Under the pieces are notes generated by a model. The model made no database searches. It was not told the DNA's origin and worked only from the letters and a program-made list of their open reading frames with translations. A stretch of 64,000 nt of DNA. Source: Canna indica. Taxonomy: Eukaryota > Streptophyta > Magnoliopsida > Zingiberales > Cannaceae. The stretch spans positions 18,977,001 through 19,041,000 of the forward strand of contig CP136893.1 of assembly GCA_034359265.1 (NCBI GenBank), written 5' to 3'. Below are positions 51,301-58,668 of the stretch, one piece after another. Made by a program: the position numbers and the translations under genes. Within the stretch, counting starts at the first letter, position 1, and each line of letters begins with the position of its first letter.

Positions 51301-54300
51301 AACGGTGTTGTTGAACGCAAAAATCGTCATCTTCTGGATGTGGCTAGGACACTTATGTTTCACATGAATATTCCTCGGTATCTATGGGGGGATACTGTTC
51401 TCACCGCTGCATATCTTATTAATCGTGTTTCTTCATCCATTTTAGGGAATAAGTCACCATTCTCCGTCTTGTTTCCCAAACAATCTCCATTTAAAATTTC
51501 TCCAAAAACCTTCGGTTGCATATGTTTTGTTCATAATCTTAGTCCACGTTATGACAAACTGTCTCCTAGAGCTGTGAAGTGTGTCTTCATTGGATACCCT
51601 CGCACTCAAAAGGGATATCGTTGTTATAACCCGATTTCAAAAAAACTCTTTATCTCTGCTGATGTCTCCTTTTTTGAAGATATTCCCTACTTCACCTCTA
51701 CACCGAATCCTGGAACTCCTACTTGGGAGTCAGCCCCCCTACCTCCACCTCTTCCTTCTATTACCCATTACTCTGATAAGTCATTGTTTCATGCTCCTCC
51801 CTTGTTAGTCTATCAAAGAAGACATAAAGATACAGGTGAACTCTCCAAACAAGCTACTCTACCAGCTCTGAATCACTCTCAAGATCCTCTGTCCGGTGTT
51901 GAACTTCTCATTGCTTTACGAAAAGGTAAGCGGAGTTGTACTGCTCATCCCATTAGCAATCATGTATCCCTTGCTCAACTATCATCCTCGCTTCGCTAGT
52001 TTGCTTTCTCCTTGTCTTCTGTTTCCATTCTCAGGACATACCAGGATGCTCAACTTCATCCTAAGTGGAAGAGTGCCATGGATGAGGAGATGGATGCTCT
52101 CAGAACCAGACGGACCTAGAACTTGTTCCACCTCCTCCTGGCTCTATACCAGTTGCTTGTAAGTGGGTGTTCAGCTTAAAATATCTTCTTGATGGATCCA
52201 TTGAACGGTACAAGGCATGCTTGGTGGCAAAAGGTTTCACACAACAATTTGGCGTAGACTACTTCGAGACTTTTTCTCCTGTGGCTCGGTTCAACTCTGT
52301 GAGGATTCTCATCTCTCTTGCCGTAAATTTGGGTTGGCCCATGCATCAAATGGATGTTAAGAATGCCTTTCTTTATGGGGACTTGAATGAGACTGTCTTT
52401 ATGGAGCAACCTCCTGGGTATGTTGCTCAGGGAGAGAATCTAGTGTGTCACTTCAAAAAAGCAATTTATGGCCTAAAACAAAGTCCTCGGGCATGGTTTG
52501 ACAAACTAAGCAAAATTGCATCTACTATTAGGCTAAAGAAATGTAAATCTAATCACTCTGTTTTTATGAAAAAGACATCTGCTGGTTGTGTTATTCTTGC
52601 AGTGTATGTGGATGACATCTTACTCACTGGTAGTGATAACAATGAAATTGAGATAGTAAAAGCTCATCTGAAAAAATATTTTGTGACAAAGGATTTGGGC
52701 CGTCCGAGGTACTTTCTTGGCATTGAGTTTGCCTATAATGAGACAGGGGTGGTACTTTCGCAGAGGAAATATGTTATGGATCTCCTGAGTGAGGTAGGCA
52801 TGCTTGGATGCAGACCTGCCAGTATACCTGTTGATACAAGTGCTACTCGTGAGCTTGAAGGTGACAAAGACTTCGAGGACCTTGTGAGATTTAGAAAGTT
52901 AGTTGGGAAACTTATTTATCTGACTGTCACCCGTCCTGACATCTCCTACACCGTTGGTGTTGTTAGTCAGTTCATGCATCAGCCAAAATATTCTCATTGG
53001 AATGCTCTATTAAAAATTCTATACTATATCAAGAGTTCTCCTGGAAAAGGCTTGTGGCTCAGAAATAACAACCACATTAAAATAGAGGGGTACTCTGATG
53101 CAGATTATGCTGGGTCCATCTGTGATAGAAGATCCACTTCAGGGTATTGCACGTATGTTGGAGGAAATTTAGTCACGTGGAGGAGTAAGAAACAGAATGT
53201 GGTAGCTCACTCAAGTGCCGAGGCTGATTATAAGGCCATGGCTCATACCACATGTGAACTAATGTGGGTCAAAAGTTTTTTAGGAGAACTAGGATTCTCT
53301 TCTGATAAGCCTATGATGATGCACTGTGATAACTAGTATGCTATTCATATTGCCAATAATCCGATCTTTCACGAAAGAACAAAACATATTGAAATCGACT
53401 GTCATTTTATTCAGGATGTTGTTCTTTCCAAGAAGATTATCATGCCTCATGTCTACTCTCAGGACCAAATTGCTGACATCTTCACTAAAGCTCTCAACTC
53501 GACTCGGTTCAAATTACTATGTGACAAGCTGGGCATGATTGACATCTATGCTCCAGCTTGAGGGGGAGTGTTAAATATAATAGTTTTTATATTGTATTTA
53601 TTGTTAGTATAGGTTCTACGACGACGATGATTTTAGTGGCGCAATCCAAGAAGCGCGAGTTAAGCACGTTCTTGTCGGTTTTCTTTCCATCCTGTCTCGT
53701 GGCATATTTGGATGACCAATCTTGGCTTGTAAACATTGTCCTCAAGTCAACTTTTCTTCGTTGGAGCGACCTTAATGCGATGAAATTTGTTGCAAATCGA
53801 GTCGCTCTTGGTCGAATAATTTCACCTAAAAACGAATTAATTATTAGTAATTATTTATGATGAACTAATTAGTAAATAGTAATTTTTTTTTTAAAATACC
53901 TTATGTAAATTGCTTCATATGGGCATTTACCCATATGTGGATTGTAAATAAATTGTGTGATCTGTTGTATCTTTTTAACCGTCGACTTCACCAATGACAG
54001 ATCACCGATATCTTTCATTATAAGATCTATACAATGTGCTGCACATGGAGTCCTAATAATCTTGTTCAATTATCTCATCTGCCGTTTTGAAGTTTGCGCC
54101 ATTGTCGGTTACAACTTGCACGACCTTATGTGGACCAATCTCCTCGAGCACGTCTGTCATCAGCTTGGAAATGTAGATTGCATCATGGTGCTCATCCGAA
54201 AAATTCACTGATTTGCGACATACCACCTTCCTATTCAATAGATGAGGACGTTGATGATGCTCATCCAGGTTGGCCCAGTCCAGCTATCACATCAAAGTGC

Positions 54301-56512
54301 AGCCGTAATCCTCCTATTGTCTCTTGAAACCATCGATCCATTGTTTGATCTTGTCAACCTCTGCTTCAAGCAAGGTTTTAAATATCGTATCGTACCAGGC
54401 GGTACGGTCAGTATTTACTGGTTTTTAGAAAATCGGTATACGATACACCCGGTATCAGTCGGTATCGGGTGTACCGATAGATAAGGCTCGATATGGGCGG
54501 TATTTATCAAATATCGTCCGTATTGAGCGGTATTTATATGAGAGCGGCCGATTGACAGCACAGTGCTGTCAACACTTTGTTATCAACAGAAAAGTGTTGT
54601 CAATAGCACAGTGTTGACAGCACTGTGCTGTCAAGCAAAATAAAAAAATAATAAAAATCTGGTACCGAGCTATACCGAGTGTCGGTACGGTACGGTACCG
54701 GTACATACCGATACCGAGATTTTAAACCTTGGCTTCAAGGTGCTGAAATTTTGTAGGGAGTTGGAGGGGCAATACTTGGGCCGACCATTTGGATTGTAGA
54801 TACCATAAATCGGAAGTAGAGATTATTTAATGCATTTGCTGAATCTGGTTAACCATTTGGAGATTGCTCTCCCCAACTCCCACTTCTTGGTCTTGCTCCA
54901 AGCATCGTCGATCCGCGATTGCTTGGATGATTGAGAAGGATATGCCCTAGGATCAAGGTAAGTTAAATCAACATAAGATTTCCTACTGCTAGTTTGTCTA
55001 AGGTTTGAGAAGAAGTCCCGGATGCCTCCGCCTCTGCTCTAGGTTGTAGGTGCCCTCATGCTGGAACTCCGACCAATATGAGGACCGAAGGGAATTGAAC
55101 CACTTCGGTTCATTGCTCCCGCAACCGAAGTTGAGTCGACGTTGTTGTTGCCACCGCTGCCACTGCCATACTCAAATTGAGATCCCGGATAAAACTTGCG
55201 ATCTCGATCAAATGCTTGTTGCTCCAATGAAGCACGGTGACGGCTGCAAGCTCTGGATCCTTGTTTGCATCGCCACCACGATCCTCATATTGGCGACCCT
55301 CGTATTGGCGTGCGTCTTCAGTAGCTCTTCAATCGAACACTTGTCTTTGTTCGGCATCTTGAACACGTTGCTCTCGCTTATTGTCGAGCAATTCTTTGAA
55401 GAGCTTTTGGACCTCTGCCCGGTGCTCTGTTGCATTTTGCCACGTCGGGATATCCTCCGGCCAAATGTTGCTTCAACCGAGTGATGCTTCCACCACGGGA
55501 AACGAAATCACAGTGGAGGAATTGCTACCGATGCTTCTTCTACAACCGATGGGCATGCTGCCATGCAACATCAGATTGAGATTTTGGCGTCATTTCAATA
55601 GCGTTTCGGAGATGAAGAAAAAAAAGAGTTTGAGAGAATTTGAGAGAGATTGAGAGTTGAGAGAGTTTGAGAGAGATTTAGGTTGAGTGGGGATGAAACA
55701 GGGGGTTTGGGGTGTTTATATAGCTTCAAAAATCCCCTAAAACAGGTCCCAAATGGCTACCGTTTGAAAATGGTACCCAACGGCTATAAAAATAGCCATT
55801 GAGTGTCGGTATGGGTGGTACACACTAAATACCGTTCGGTACGGGCGGTAACTGGTACGGGTGGAAGGGTACGATTATTTAAACCCATGTATCAAATTAA
55901 GGATGTGAATAAACCATATATTTATGAATACAAGAAATAAGGTCTCCTTCCGAAAAAAAAAAACATGTGGAGCATCAAAATACTATTCATAAATCGACTC
56001 CCACTTTTTAAAGTCTTTTGAAAGAAACGAATGCATAATTCAACTATCACACGGTCTTTTGAAAGTACAAAACGCTCATGTAGAACCGAAGTAGCACAAA
56101 GAAAACATACCCGGCATTGAAAATTATCGGTGGGAGCACGTAGATAAAGAAGAGATCTTCACTGAAGACCATAATATGCGAGTCCTTTCCTTTTGAGACT
56201 AGACGAATTACGACGCCGGTGCACAGCCCCTGCCATCATAGGCGCCCCAATTTACCTCATTTCTCCAATTAAAACAGTAAAACCCCAAAAGATCCGACCT
56301 TCAATCGAAACAACAGAAGGCAAACAGACACTCACAATGATCAAAGCAGTAATGGACTCATTCATCCACCGGTTCTCCTCCAGCAGGTGGCCTATGACGA
56401 TGCAGGCGCAGATGAGCGCCACGAAGATGTTGATCGACACCACCGAGGCGTAATCGGAGGTCTGGAGCTGGGCGAGGAGCTTCGACACTGCAGTTCCCAA
56501 ATCCACGGCCAT
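27321..56512 (-). CDS. NHX1: NHX-type vacuolar Na+(K+)/H+ antiporter
   Basis: Fourteen coding exons on the minus strand: 56512-56336, 56229-56111, 32306-32209, 30873-30814, 30702-30656, 30574-30380, 30265-30219, 29923-29857, 29731-29631, 29515-29414, 28862-28724, 28638-28576, 27939-27856, 27656-27321. All use GT-AG and phases agree, giving 544 aa (Arabidopsis NHX1 has 538). Residues 85-94, [10 protein letters not shown], are the amiloride-binding motif. [18 protein letters not shown] and [18 protein letters not shown] are the conserved transport core with paired acidic residues. Many hydrophobic segments indicate about a dozen membrane spans; the C-terminal ~110 residues are hydrophilic. These proteins exchange cytosolic Na+ or K+ for luminal H+ at the tonoplast, controlling vacuolar pH, turgor and salt tolerance. 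Start is the ATG at 56512; an in-frame ATG at 56620 would add 36 unconserved residues. NHX1-4 class is clear, the exact paralogue is not. Confidence 0.95.
31090..31365 (+). other. Unrecognised open frame in NHX intron 3
   Basis: A 91-codon frame on the strand opposite to NHX encodes a strongly acidic product ([18 protein letters not shown] and later [16 protein letters not shown]). The ordered acidic and aromatic composition is unlike random AT-rich intron sequence, so it may be a fragment of a captured gene or of an element. I do not recognise it. It lies directly before a LINE-like tail on the same strand. Confidence 0.25.
31455..31655 (+). mobile_element. Possible 5'-truncated LINE tail
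   Basis: Translation on the plus strand gives [18 protein letters not shown] then [14 protein letters not shown], resembling the C-terminal end of the RNase H domain of plant L1-type LINEs (where a phrase of the type AHxLAKFA is usual). It is followed by an untranslated stretch and an A-rich end at about 31640-31655. Too short to classify further. Confidence 0.35.
32023..32051. repeat. (GA)n microsatellite
   Basis: A nearly pure GA run of 29 bp, with one AAA interruption, in NHX intron 3 about 160 bp downstream (in gene orientation) of exon 3. Confidence 0.9.
33276..33288 (-). promoter_or_regulatory. Viral tRNA-Met primer-binding site
   Basis: On the minus strand this reads TGGTATCAGAGCC, complementary to the 3' end of plant initiator tRNA-Met, which primes minus-strand synthesis in caulimovirids. 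It is the only such site in the viral locus. It is followed by a 29-bp filler from the viral cysteine-rich region (about 33301-33329, matching plus copy sequence at about 35863-35891) and a tandem duplication of a leader segment at 33330-33397. Confidence 0.85.
33579..34016 (-). pseudogene. Viral movement-protein fragment, inverted
   Basis: This is the reverse complement of 40734-41171 in the plus-strand run, with about one internal base difference (near 33767). It covers the central movement-protein domain of the viral polyprotein (includes [15 protein letters not shown]). Its ends are abrupt: one joins leader sequence at 33578/33579, the other flips to plus-strand viral sequence at 34016/34017 with a few shared bases. 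It is a rearrangement scar without start or end of its own. Confidence 0.9.
34017..39042 (+). CDS. Viral ORF3 polyprotein, C-terminal part (coat, protease, RT, RNase H)
   Basis: One open frame runs from the breakpoint at 34017 to the stop at 39040-39042; the first internal ATG is 34222. Domains in order: an acidic linker, a capsid-type region, a CCHC knuckle ([14 protein letters not shown], ~35530-35572), the badnavirus-type second cysteine cluster (~35880-35960), a coiled stretch, aspartic protease with DTGA at 36415, reverse transcriptase with YIDD near 37455, RNase H starting ETDGC near 37905, and an acidic tail. In the virus these parts mature from one polyprotein to form particles and copy RNA into DNA. 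Here the N-terminal portion is missing at the left break, so it is incomplete. No internal stop or frameshift is present. No viral promoter precedes it in this orientation. Confidence 0.92.
34601..39964 (+). repeat. Left arm of 5,364-bp viral inverted repeat
   Basis: Every position p in this arm pairs with 81859-p in the right arm (41895-47258) with no indel seen. At least four single-base differences are visible: 34823, 37976, 38046 and 38679. The arm contains most of ORF3, the small downstream ORF and the promoter region. The two arms are separated by a 1,930-bp spacer (39965-41894). Confidence 0.93.
39131..39580 (+). CDS. Small viral ORF downstream of polyprotein (ORF4-like)
   Basis: The ATG at 39131 opens 149 codons. 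The frame is open a little upstream, but without another ATG. The product is basic and helical in appearance ([18 protein letters not shown]; later [16 protein letters not shown]), with no domain I recognise. It starts 88 bp after the polyprotein stop and ends just before the promoter region, the position of ORF4 in rice tungro bacilliform virus. The sequence before the ATG, TTTTTAATATGTGTGCAG, looks like a splice acceptor whose AG abuts the ATG. An alternative overlapping frame begins at 39100 (79 codons) and is probably a shadow. A suppressor or regulatory role would be a guess. Confidence 0.7.
   Translation: MILDVLQHQAITQKKTLWSTKKDLSTAQHWAVLGGVTERNCTGMNELERLMGKALYKTPKSPEQRTKWIKKIEEIHKAQALTTIAELDRLIAMGYLQKARIQQNSFSHQSSVRHHWEEDAIELVTHHIKNMERCHQMINSARESISVDV
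39581..39978 (+). promoter_or_regulatory. Viral intergenic region: promoter and leader
   Basis: TATAAAAAC at 39805-39813 is a strong TATA box; transcription would start about 30 bp later. TGACGTA near 39573 resembles an activator (as-1/bZIP) half site. The leader contains GTAAGA and GTAAGC near 39890-39910, usable as splice donors. At 39964/39965 the leader breaks off and ORF2 sequence follows; the primer site and the leader segment that carries it are absent from this copy. Confidence 0.75.
39979..40395 (+). CDS. Viral ORF2 (virion-associated/nucleic-acid-binding type)
   Basis: 138 codons, with a predicted helical/coiled middle ([15 protein letters not shown]) and a lysine- and proline-rich basic tail. 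Size, the start pattern ([14 protein letters not shown]) and position directly before ORF3 match the ORF2 protein of badnaviruses, which binds nucleic acid and associates with virions. Its stop overlaps the ORF3 start as ATGA at 40392-40395, the usual arrangement for leaky scanning in this group. No ORF1 precedes it: a 14-bp stretch separates it from the leader break. Confidence 0.8.
   Translation: MSDWNLTAASSIYKEALKATDTLGTPSEGFVKPATVITKQSDYIFKQLNTLIQLTCKIKEQIDELAAEVKTLKAARDTTPKVISDSIDSLTRDLQKLKIGDNSDKKPTPKPPGKIYVFKNPQEIFNQEKEKARKHSQI
40392..41780 (+). CDS. Viral ORF3 polyprotein, N-terminal part (movement protein)
   Basis: The frame starts in the ATGA overlap with ORF2 and is open to the break at 41768, where reversed leader sequence adds a stop at 41778-41780. 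Residues ~85-270 form the movement-protein domain ([15 protein letters not shown], then [20 protein letters not shown]), strongly badnavirus-like. The last ~190 codons repeat 34017-34596. The protein moves the virus through plasmodesmata in infected plants. Here the polyprotein is cut: the remaining domains lie at the other end of the viral run and on the inverted copy, so no complete polyprotein gene exists in the locus. Confidence 0.9.
   Translation: MTSSRHPTTSASRTEILAPRPSISGDTNRQPTIDDQIRDYRLSNRLRHELRRRLPSNNRRSGFRRSLESQLDPNTELTVSQYQRAQQVPAETLYQAGWTENNHRVYQHYSDERILVTEGSQLELPFITDQSYHLLVQEGLQHLHIGMIMVRIHTLHRRSAGVNALILLRDTRWSDDRAIISSMEVDLTTGTQLAYSASDMTISIHDFREHIQLVIQTHGYTSWQGGESNLLLSRSLLGRLSNSSHTNFRYNVQHVADHLASRGIRAIPGQIRTTEALQGQQWVIRPAAVVVSRNPNTSNIRTRTDGSLAIQFADYSITPESATQEEDLQDEFAGMIHCDDWSSDFEDHENEYYETTLNFMTITHDDEGKEHLTPKWDDEEPNDYAPIWDRSDENASEEEEEDDFETRYSQSMYHEEADTSAVAYMADLEYPTLKKFKEVLEDKTESAFTTGESSVTQIPEGK
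41769..42278 (-). promoter_or_regulatory. Second viral promoter/leader, inverted copy
   Basis: On the minus strand the TATA box lies at about 42054-42046 and the leader then continues through 41895, where the left copy breaks off, on to 41769. The 41769-41985 part matches 33364-33580 exactly as far as I can see. It therefore holds leader sequence (two GAGCGTAG... units near 41815) missing from the plus-strand copy. It then joins the end of the movement-protein half at 41768/41769. Confidence 0.75.
42279..42728 (-). CDS. Small viral ORF (ORF4-like), inverted copy
   Basis: Identical in translation to the plus-strand copy: 149 codons from the ATG at 42728, again preceded directly by a GTGTGCAG acceptor-like sequence. 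It sits between the polyprotein stop (42817) and the inverted promoter region. In NHX transcripts this copy is in sense orientation. Confidence 0.7.
   Translation of the reverse strand: MILDVLQHQAITQKKTLWSTKKDLSTAQHWAVLGGVTERNCTGMNELERLMGKALYKTPKSPEQRTKWIKKIEEIHKAQALTTIAELDRLIAMGYLQKARIQQNSFSHQSSVRHHWEEDAIELVTHHIKNMERCHQMINSARESISVDV
42817..47258 (-). CDS. Viral ORF3 polyprotein C-terminal part, inverted copy
   Basis: Open from the break at 47258 (first ATG 47250) to the stop at 42817, 1,477 codons from that ATG. It starts further downstream in ORF3 than the plus copy, losing the acidic linker. It has the same domains: capsid-type region, CCHC knuckle (~46330-46288), second cysteine cluster (~45980-45900), protease (~45445), reverse transcriptase (YIDD near 44400) and RNase H (~43955-43590). 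I see only two amino-acid differences from the plus copy: Ala for Val early in the capsid part and Phe for Ser in RNase H. The ends are broken, so it is not a complete gene. Confidence 0.92.
47562..48339. other. Intron DNA between the hAT-like element and gene fragment
   Basis: The left part is AT-rich with no recognisable content. From about 47980 the sequence becomes GC-rich (GTGGGCCCCGCGAGTGAAGG; CGGGCGGCCCCACAGCCCG), and 48240-48330 holds a TTCGCCTCCGCCACCT phrase twice. This looks like promoter or transit-peptide-type host DNA dragged along with the gene fragment that follows. Confidence 0.4.
48340..48735 (+). pseudogene. Glycine decarboxylase P-protein (GLDP) gene fragment
   Basis: The translation includes [26 protein letters not shown] and [11 protein letters not shown], typical of the P-protein of the mitochondrial glycine cleavage system, a PLP enzyme of photorespiration. 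Near 48560 a small deletion removes the residues after GYGG and shifts the frame; the match continues as [12 protein letters not shown] and [10 protein letters not shown] second jump near 48670 removes a conserved block, and the fragment ends with [16 protein letters not shown] at the border of the copia LTR. Only a small middle part of the ~1,000-aa protein is present, so it is a dead fragment, probably moved here by a mobile element. The missing pieces are consistent with loss of exon-sized segments. Confidence 0.85.
48736..48874 (+). repeat. Copia 5' LTR
   Basis: Begins (T)GTTAAATATAATAG and ends GGGCTCAACA directly before the primer-binding site. A TATATATAGG box near 48826 is a probable promoter. 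Its left border cuts into the P-protein gene fragment. Confidence 0.85.
49490..50630 (+). pseudogene. Copia gag and protease, frameshifted
   Basis: The ATG at 49490 opens a gag whose N-terminus contains [14 protein letters not shown], the usual copia gag opening. A frameshift near 49815-49825 moves to the next frame ([21 protein letters not shown]). A CCHC knuckle ([14 protein letters not shown]) lies near 50226, after a Gly/Arg-rich stretch. The protease begins with [13 protein letters not shown] near 50463; the frame stops at 50630 in a place where related elements read on. Gag packages RNA and the protease matures the polyprotein. Confidence 0.85.
50640..53560 (+). pseudogene. Copia pol: integrase, RT, RNase H with breaks
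   Basis: 50728-51999: pre-integrase zinc site (CRLGH...[10 protein letters not shown]) and integrase core with Asp in HSDIWGP, Asp in LRTDNARE and Glu in [11 protein letters not shown] frameshifted zone at ~52000-52170 still shows the phrase DEEMDALRT in another frame. 52167-53336: reverse transcriptase ([23 protein letters not shown] near 52605), then RNase H ([10 protein letters not shown]). A TAG at 53334-53336 replaces a codon in [14 protein letters not shown]; the frame then continues to the end of RNase H at about 53560. These breaks would prevent a full Pol product. Confidence 0.9.
53616..55893 (-). pseudogene. Decayed hAT transposase gene
   Basis: Read on the minus strand, 55435-55039 gives low-complexity N-terminal sequence ([19 protein letters not shown]), typical of the linker in plant hAT proteins. 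54240-53870 gives the DUF659 core: [17 protein letters not shown] followed by [18 protein letters not shown], including part of the RNase H-like catalytic fold. 53840-53620 gives RATRFATNF and [13 protein letters not shown], from the region before the dimerisation domain. The rest, including the hATC domain, is lost at the join to the copia 3' LTR. A nested MITE splits the gene at 54371-54731. The likely element end lies near 55893 (GGTTTAAATAATCGTACC when read inward). Not functional. Confidence 0.8.
54371..54731. mobile_element. hAT MITE with internal hairpin
   Basis: 361 bp bounded by CAAGGTTTTAAATATCG and, inverted, CAAGGTTTAAAATCTCGG. An exact 8-bp duplication GCTTCAAG flanks it (54363-54370 and 54732-54739), diagnostic of hAT elements. 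The subterminal regions are packed with GGTACCG/CGGTATCG-type words. The centre (about 54552-54632) is an inverted repeat built on TTGACAGCACAGTGCTGTCA, itself nearly palindromic. Non-coding. Confidence 0.93.
55894..56110. other. NHX intron 2, 5' end
   Basis: AT-rich intron sequence between the hAT relic and the donor of exon 2. Nothing else seen. Confidence 0.5.
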
Positions 56513-58175
56513 GGCGTCCCCAGGCCGCAGCACTCTCGCGGATAACTCAGCAGGGAGGGAGCTACGGCGTAATATCCGGCTTCTCGGATGGGGAAAATTG
56601 AAGCTTTGTGTCGATGGCAAGGACTGGAGAGCGGATGAGAGACTGACGTTTTAAGCTTCCAGTTTCGTCCGCGGGGCGACTCTTCCATTGGTGTTTGCTG
56701 TCATATGGTGCGCAGGTGATCTGCTGATCACGTGTGATTGCTTCCAACGAGATTATGACCTTCATGGCTGTGAATTTTCTATTTGGGAAGGGAAAAGAAA
56801 AGAGAAGAAGAAGAAGATAAATCAATGATGGCTTAATGCTAATTGGATTTTACTTTCTTGTTTTCTGAGATGCAATAGTTGGTCGTCATCTTCAACTTAT
56901 CTTCTACTTCCATTTTGAAAAATTGACCCAAACGCCTTGATTCAAAATAATTTCAGGTAAATTTTAAAAAATAATTTTAAATCACGGCTATTGAAGCTAA
57001 ATATATGTGCAAATATTTTCCTTTTAAAAAATATATCCAAATATTAGATAATATAGTTAAATATATAGTCAAATTTCCATCAAAATCCAATCTGTACGCC
57101 GTGCTAATTGAATTTAATCTAAAAATTAAATTTCCTCACGCGCTGTTGTAGATTGGATTATATGGTCAACTTCATTGAAGAAAGAAGAAATAATTATAAA
57201 TATATGATGACATGTCAATCATTCTTGATAAAATAATTAAATATTCTTATCGTATTCAATTAAATTAAAAATTGATGACTTGGCATTTTTAAAAATAAAT
57301 TATTGGGGGTTATTTAGAATAGAATTAAAAATATGATTAATTTTAGTTGAATTCTTAGGTTTGAAGAGATTGTCAACAAAATATATTTGTGTCCTTCTTG
57401 GAGGATTATTAATTGTTGAATCAAAGCTAAAATATAATAAGTTTGTACGATGCAATTATAAACGTCGTGATCAATTTGAAGAGTCCAATTAAGATATAAT
57501 AAGAAGGAATTAAAGGTTAAATAAATGTATTTAAAAGACTAATGATCGATCTAGATCCGGAAGAAAATGACAAATGTTTGATTTAATTAAGCAGCTGGAA
57601 AGAGAAAAGAAAAAGAGACAGGGTTCACGAGATTTACGCTACGAGTTATGAGCTGCAGGTTGAAAGGATTGGCTGCGTGGCGGCTGATGTGCGTGGCCAA
57701 ATTGGATTTGGATTCTTCCAGAGCGACTTAAATTGCTGCCAATATTTTTATTTTAAAAAAATATTTATTTATTCTAAGATAATTGAGTAATTATTTCATT
57801 GTTTTTGTTTAATAAAGTTATTATCCGGTTCCGGTTGTGCTGCTGCATCTAAATGTGTGCGCTTGTCTTAAGCAGTTAAGCCAACTAGCCAAGCAAACAT
57901 TTCTGCCTTTTAGCAAATAAACTTTATTTAAATAAACAACTATTTTCTTTTGCACGCTTACTCATATAATAATGTGAAGAGAACTCTTTATAAAAATTCA
58001 TAAGACTAAAAGAATTAATTAAAATTTTATTTGTCGTGTGTATGATGATGTATTCGTGTATGTGCTACACATTATAGTTTGAAAATCGGCATCAAGAACC
58101 GTATAAATTGGATACTTGCTTCGGTAGAAGCACATGAATATGCATCAATAGTGTAGGAAAATAAATTATCAAGAA
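56513..58175 (-). promoter_or_regulatory. NHX 5' leader and upstream region
   Basis: The first ~200 bp upstream of the NHX ATG are GC-rich and probably 5' UTR; they contain an in-frame ATG at 56620 with no stop before the main start. A purine-rich run lies near 56785-56820 (antisense CTTCTT). Beyond 56870 the DNA is strongly AT-rich with no gene, and includes a patch near 57600-57720 of mixed composition. No TATA box is called with confidence. Confidence 0.45.
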
Positions 58176-58547
58176 GGATCGGAAATTCTCAATTTTATTT
58201 CCTCAAAATCTCTGAAATGCCTTTGAGTTCGACCTGGTATTCGATTATATACTTTTGTAAAAGTTTGAAACCTACTATATTTTCAAGAAGTTCTAGATGT
58301 TATCAATAATATACGAAATAAATTCATTAAAAACATGCAATATATATATATATATATATCATAATCATCGTTATAGTTATAAAAAAATAATGAATTTATC
58401 TTATTTATTTCAGTTCCACACTTTTGAGAAAGTTTGCTACCTACTATTTTCCAACTTTTACAAAAGTCTGAAATCGAATAGCAAATCCGAACTCGAGGGT
58501 ATTTTGGTGATTTTGGAAAAAAATTTGGATTTGAGAATTTCTAGATC
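58176..58547. mobile_element. Inverted-repeat (MITE-like) element
   Basis: GGATCGGAAATTCTCAA at the left is answered by the complement of GGATCTAGAAATTCTCAAAT at the right. Similarity continues inward for about 90 bp (TTGAGTTCG...ATTCGATT...ACTTTTGTAAAAGTT on both arms). The loop contains a (TA)9-10 microsatellite at 58341-58359. No coding capacity; target duplication not resolved. Confidence 0.6.
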
Positions 58548-58668
58548 CTTATTATGGATCTAGGAATTTCTCTGATCCATATTATGGTTTTAAAAAATTG
58601 CTCATTAAATATTATATTTATTTATATATTCTTTTTTGTTAACTTGAGTACATGACTAATATTAAATT

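Larger units (their letters stand above)
48736..53615 (+). mobile_element. Ty1/copia LTR retrotransposon, defective
   Basis: The 5' LTR is 48736-48874 (about 138 bp, ending CAACA; its first base is changed or lost), the initiator-Met primer site TGGTATCAGAGC is at 48875-48886, and the polypurine tract AGGGGGAG is at 53561-53568. The 3' LTR keeps only its first 47 bp (53569-53615), then joins hAT-relic DNA. Gag and pol follow in copia order: protease, integrase, reverse transcriptase, RNase H. Several stops and frameshifts make it non-autonomous. It lies antisense to NHX. With the 3' LTR end lost, no target duplication can be checked. Confidence 0.93.
32307..56110 (-). other. Giant NHX intron 2 (about 23.8 kb)
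   Basis: The donor after exon 2 (GTATGT, 56110 downward) and the acceptor before exon 3 (ACCAG, ending 32307) both look normal, and exon phase 2 is kept (GG joined to G of a Gly codon). In between lie a hAT-like element with the viral locus, a P-protein gene fragment, a copia element and a hAT relic. Typical NHX introns are far shorter, and the other introns of this gene are 79-1,335 bp. A transcript must cross all of this DNA. Confidence 0.92.

Noticed and set aside
56513..56620. NHX start at the upstream in-frame ATG
   Set aside because: The 36 extra residues are not like NHX N-termini; the ATG at 56512 begins a usual-length, conserved start. It remains possible as a minor alternative.
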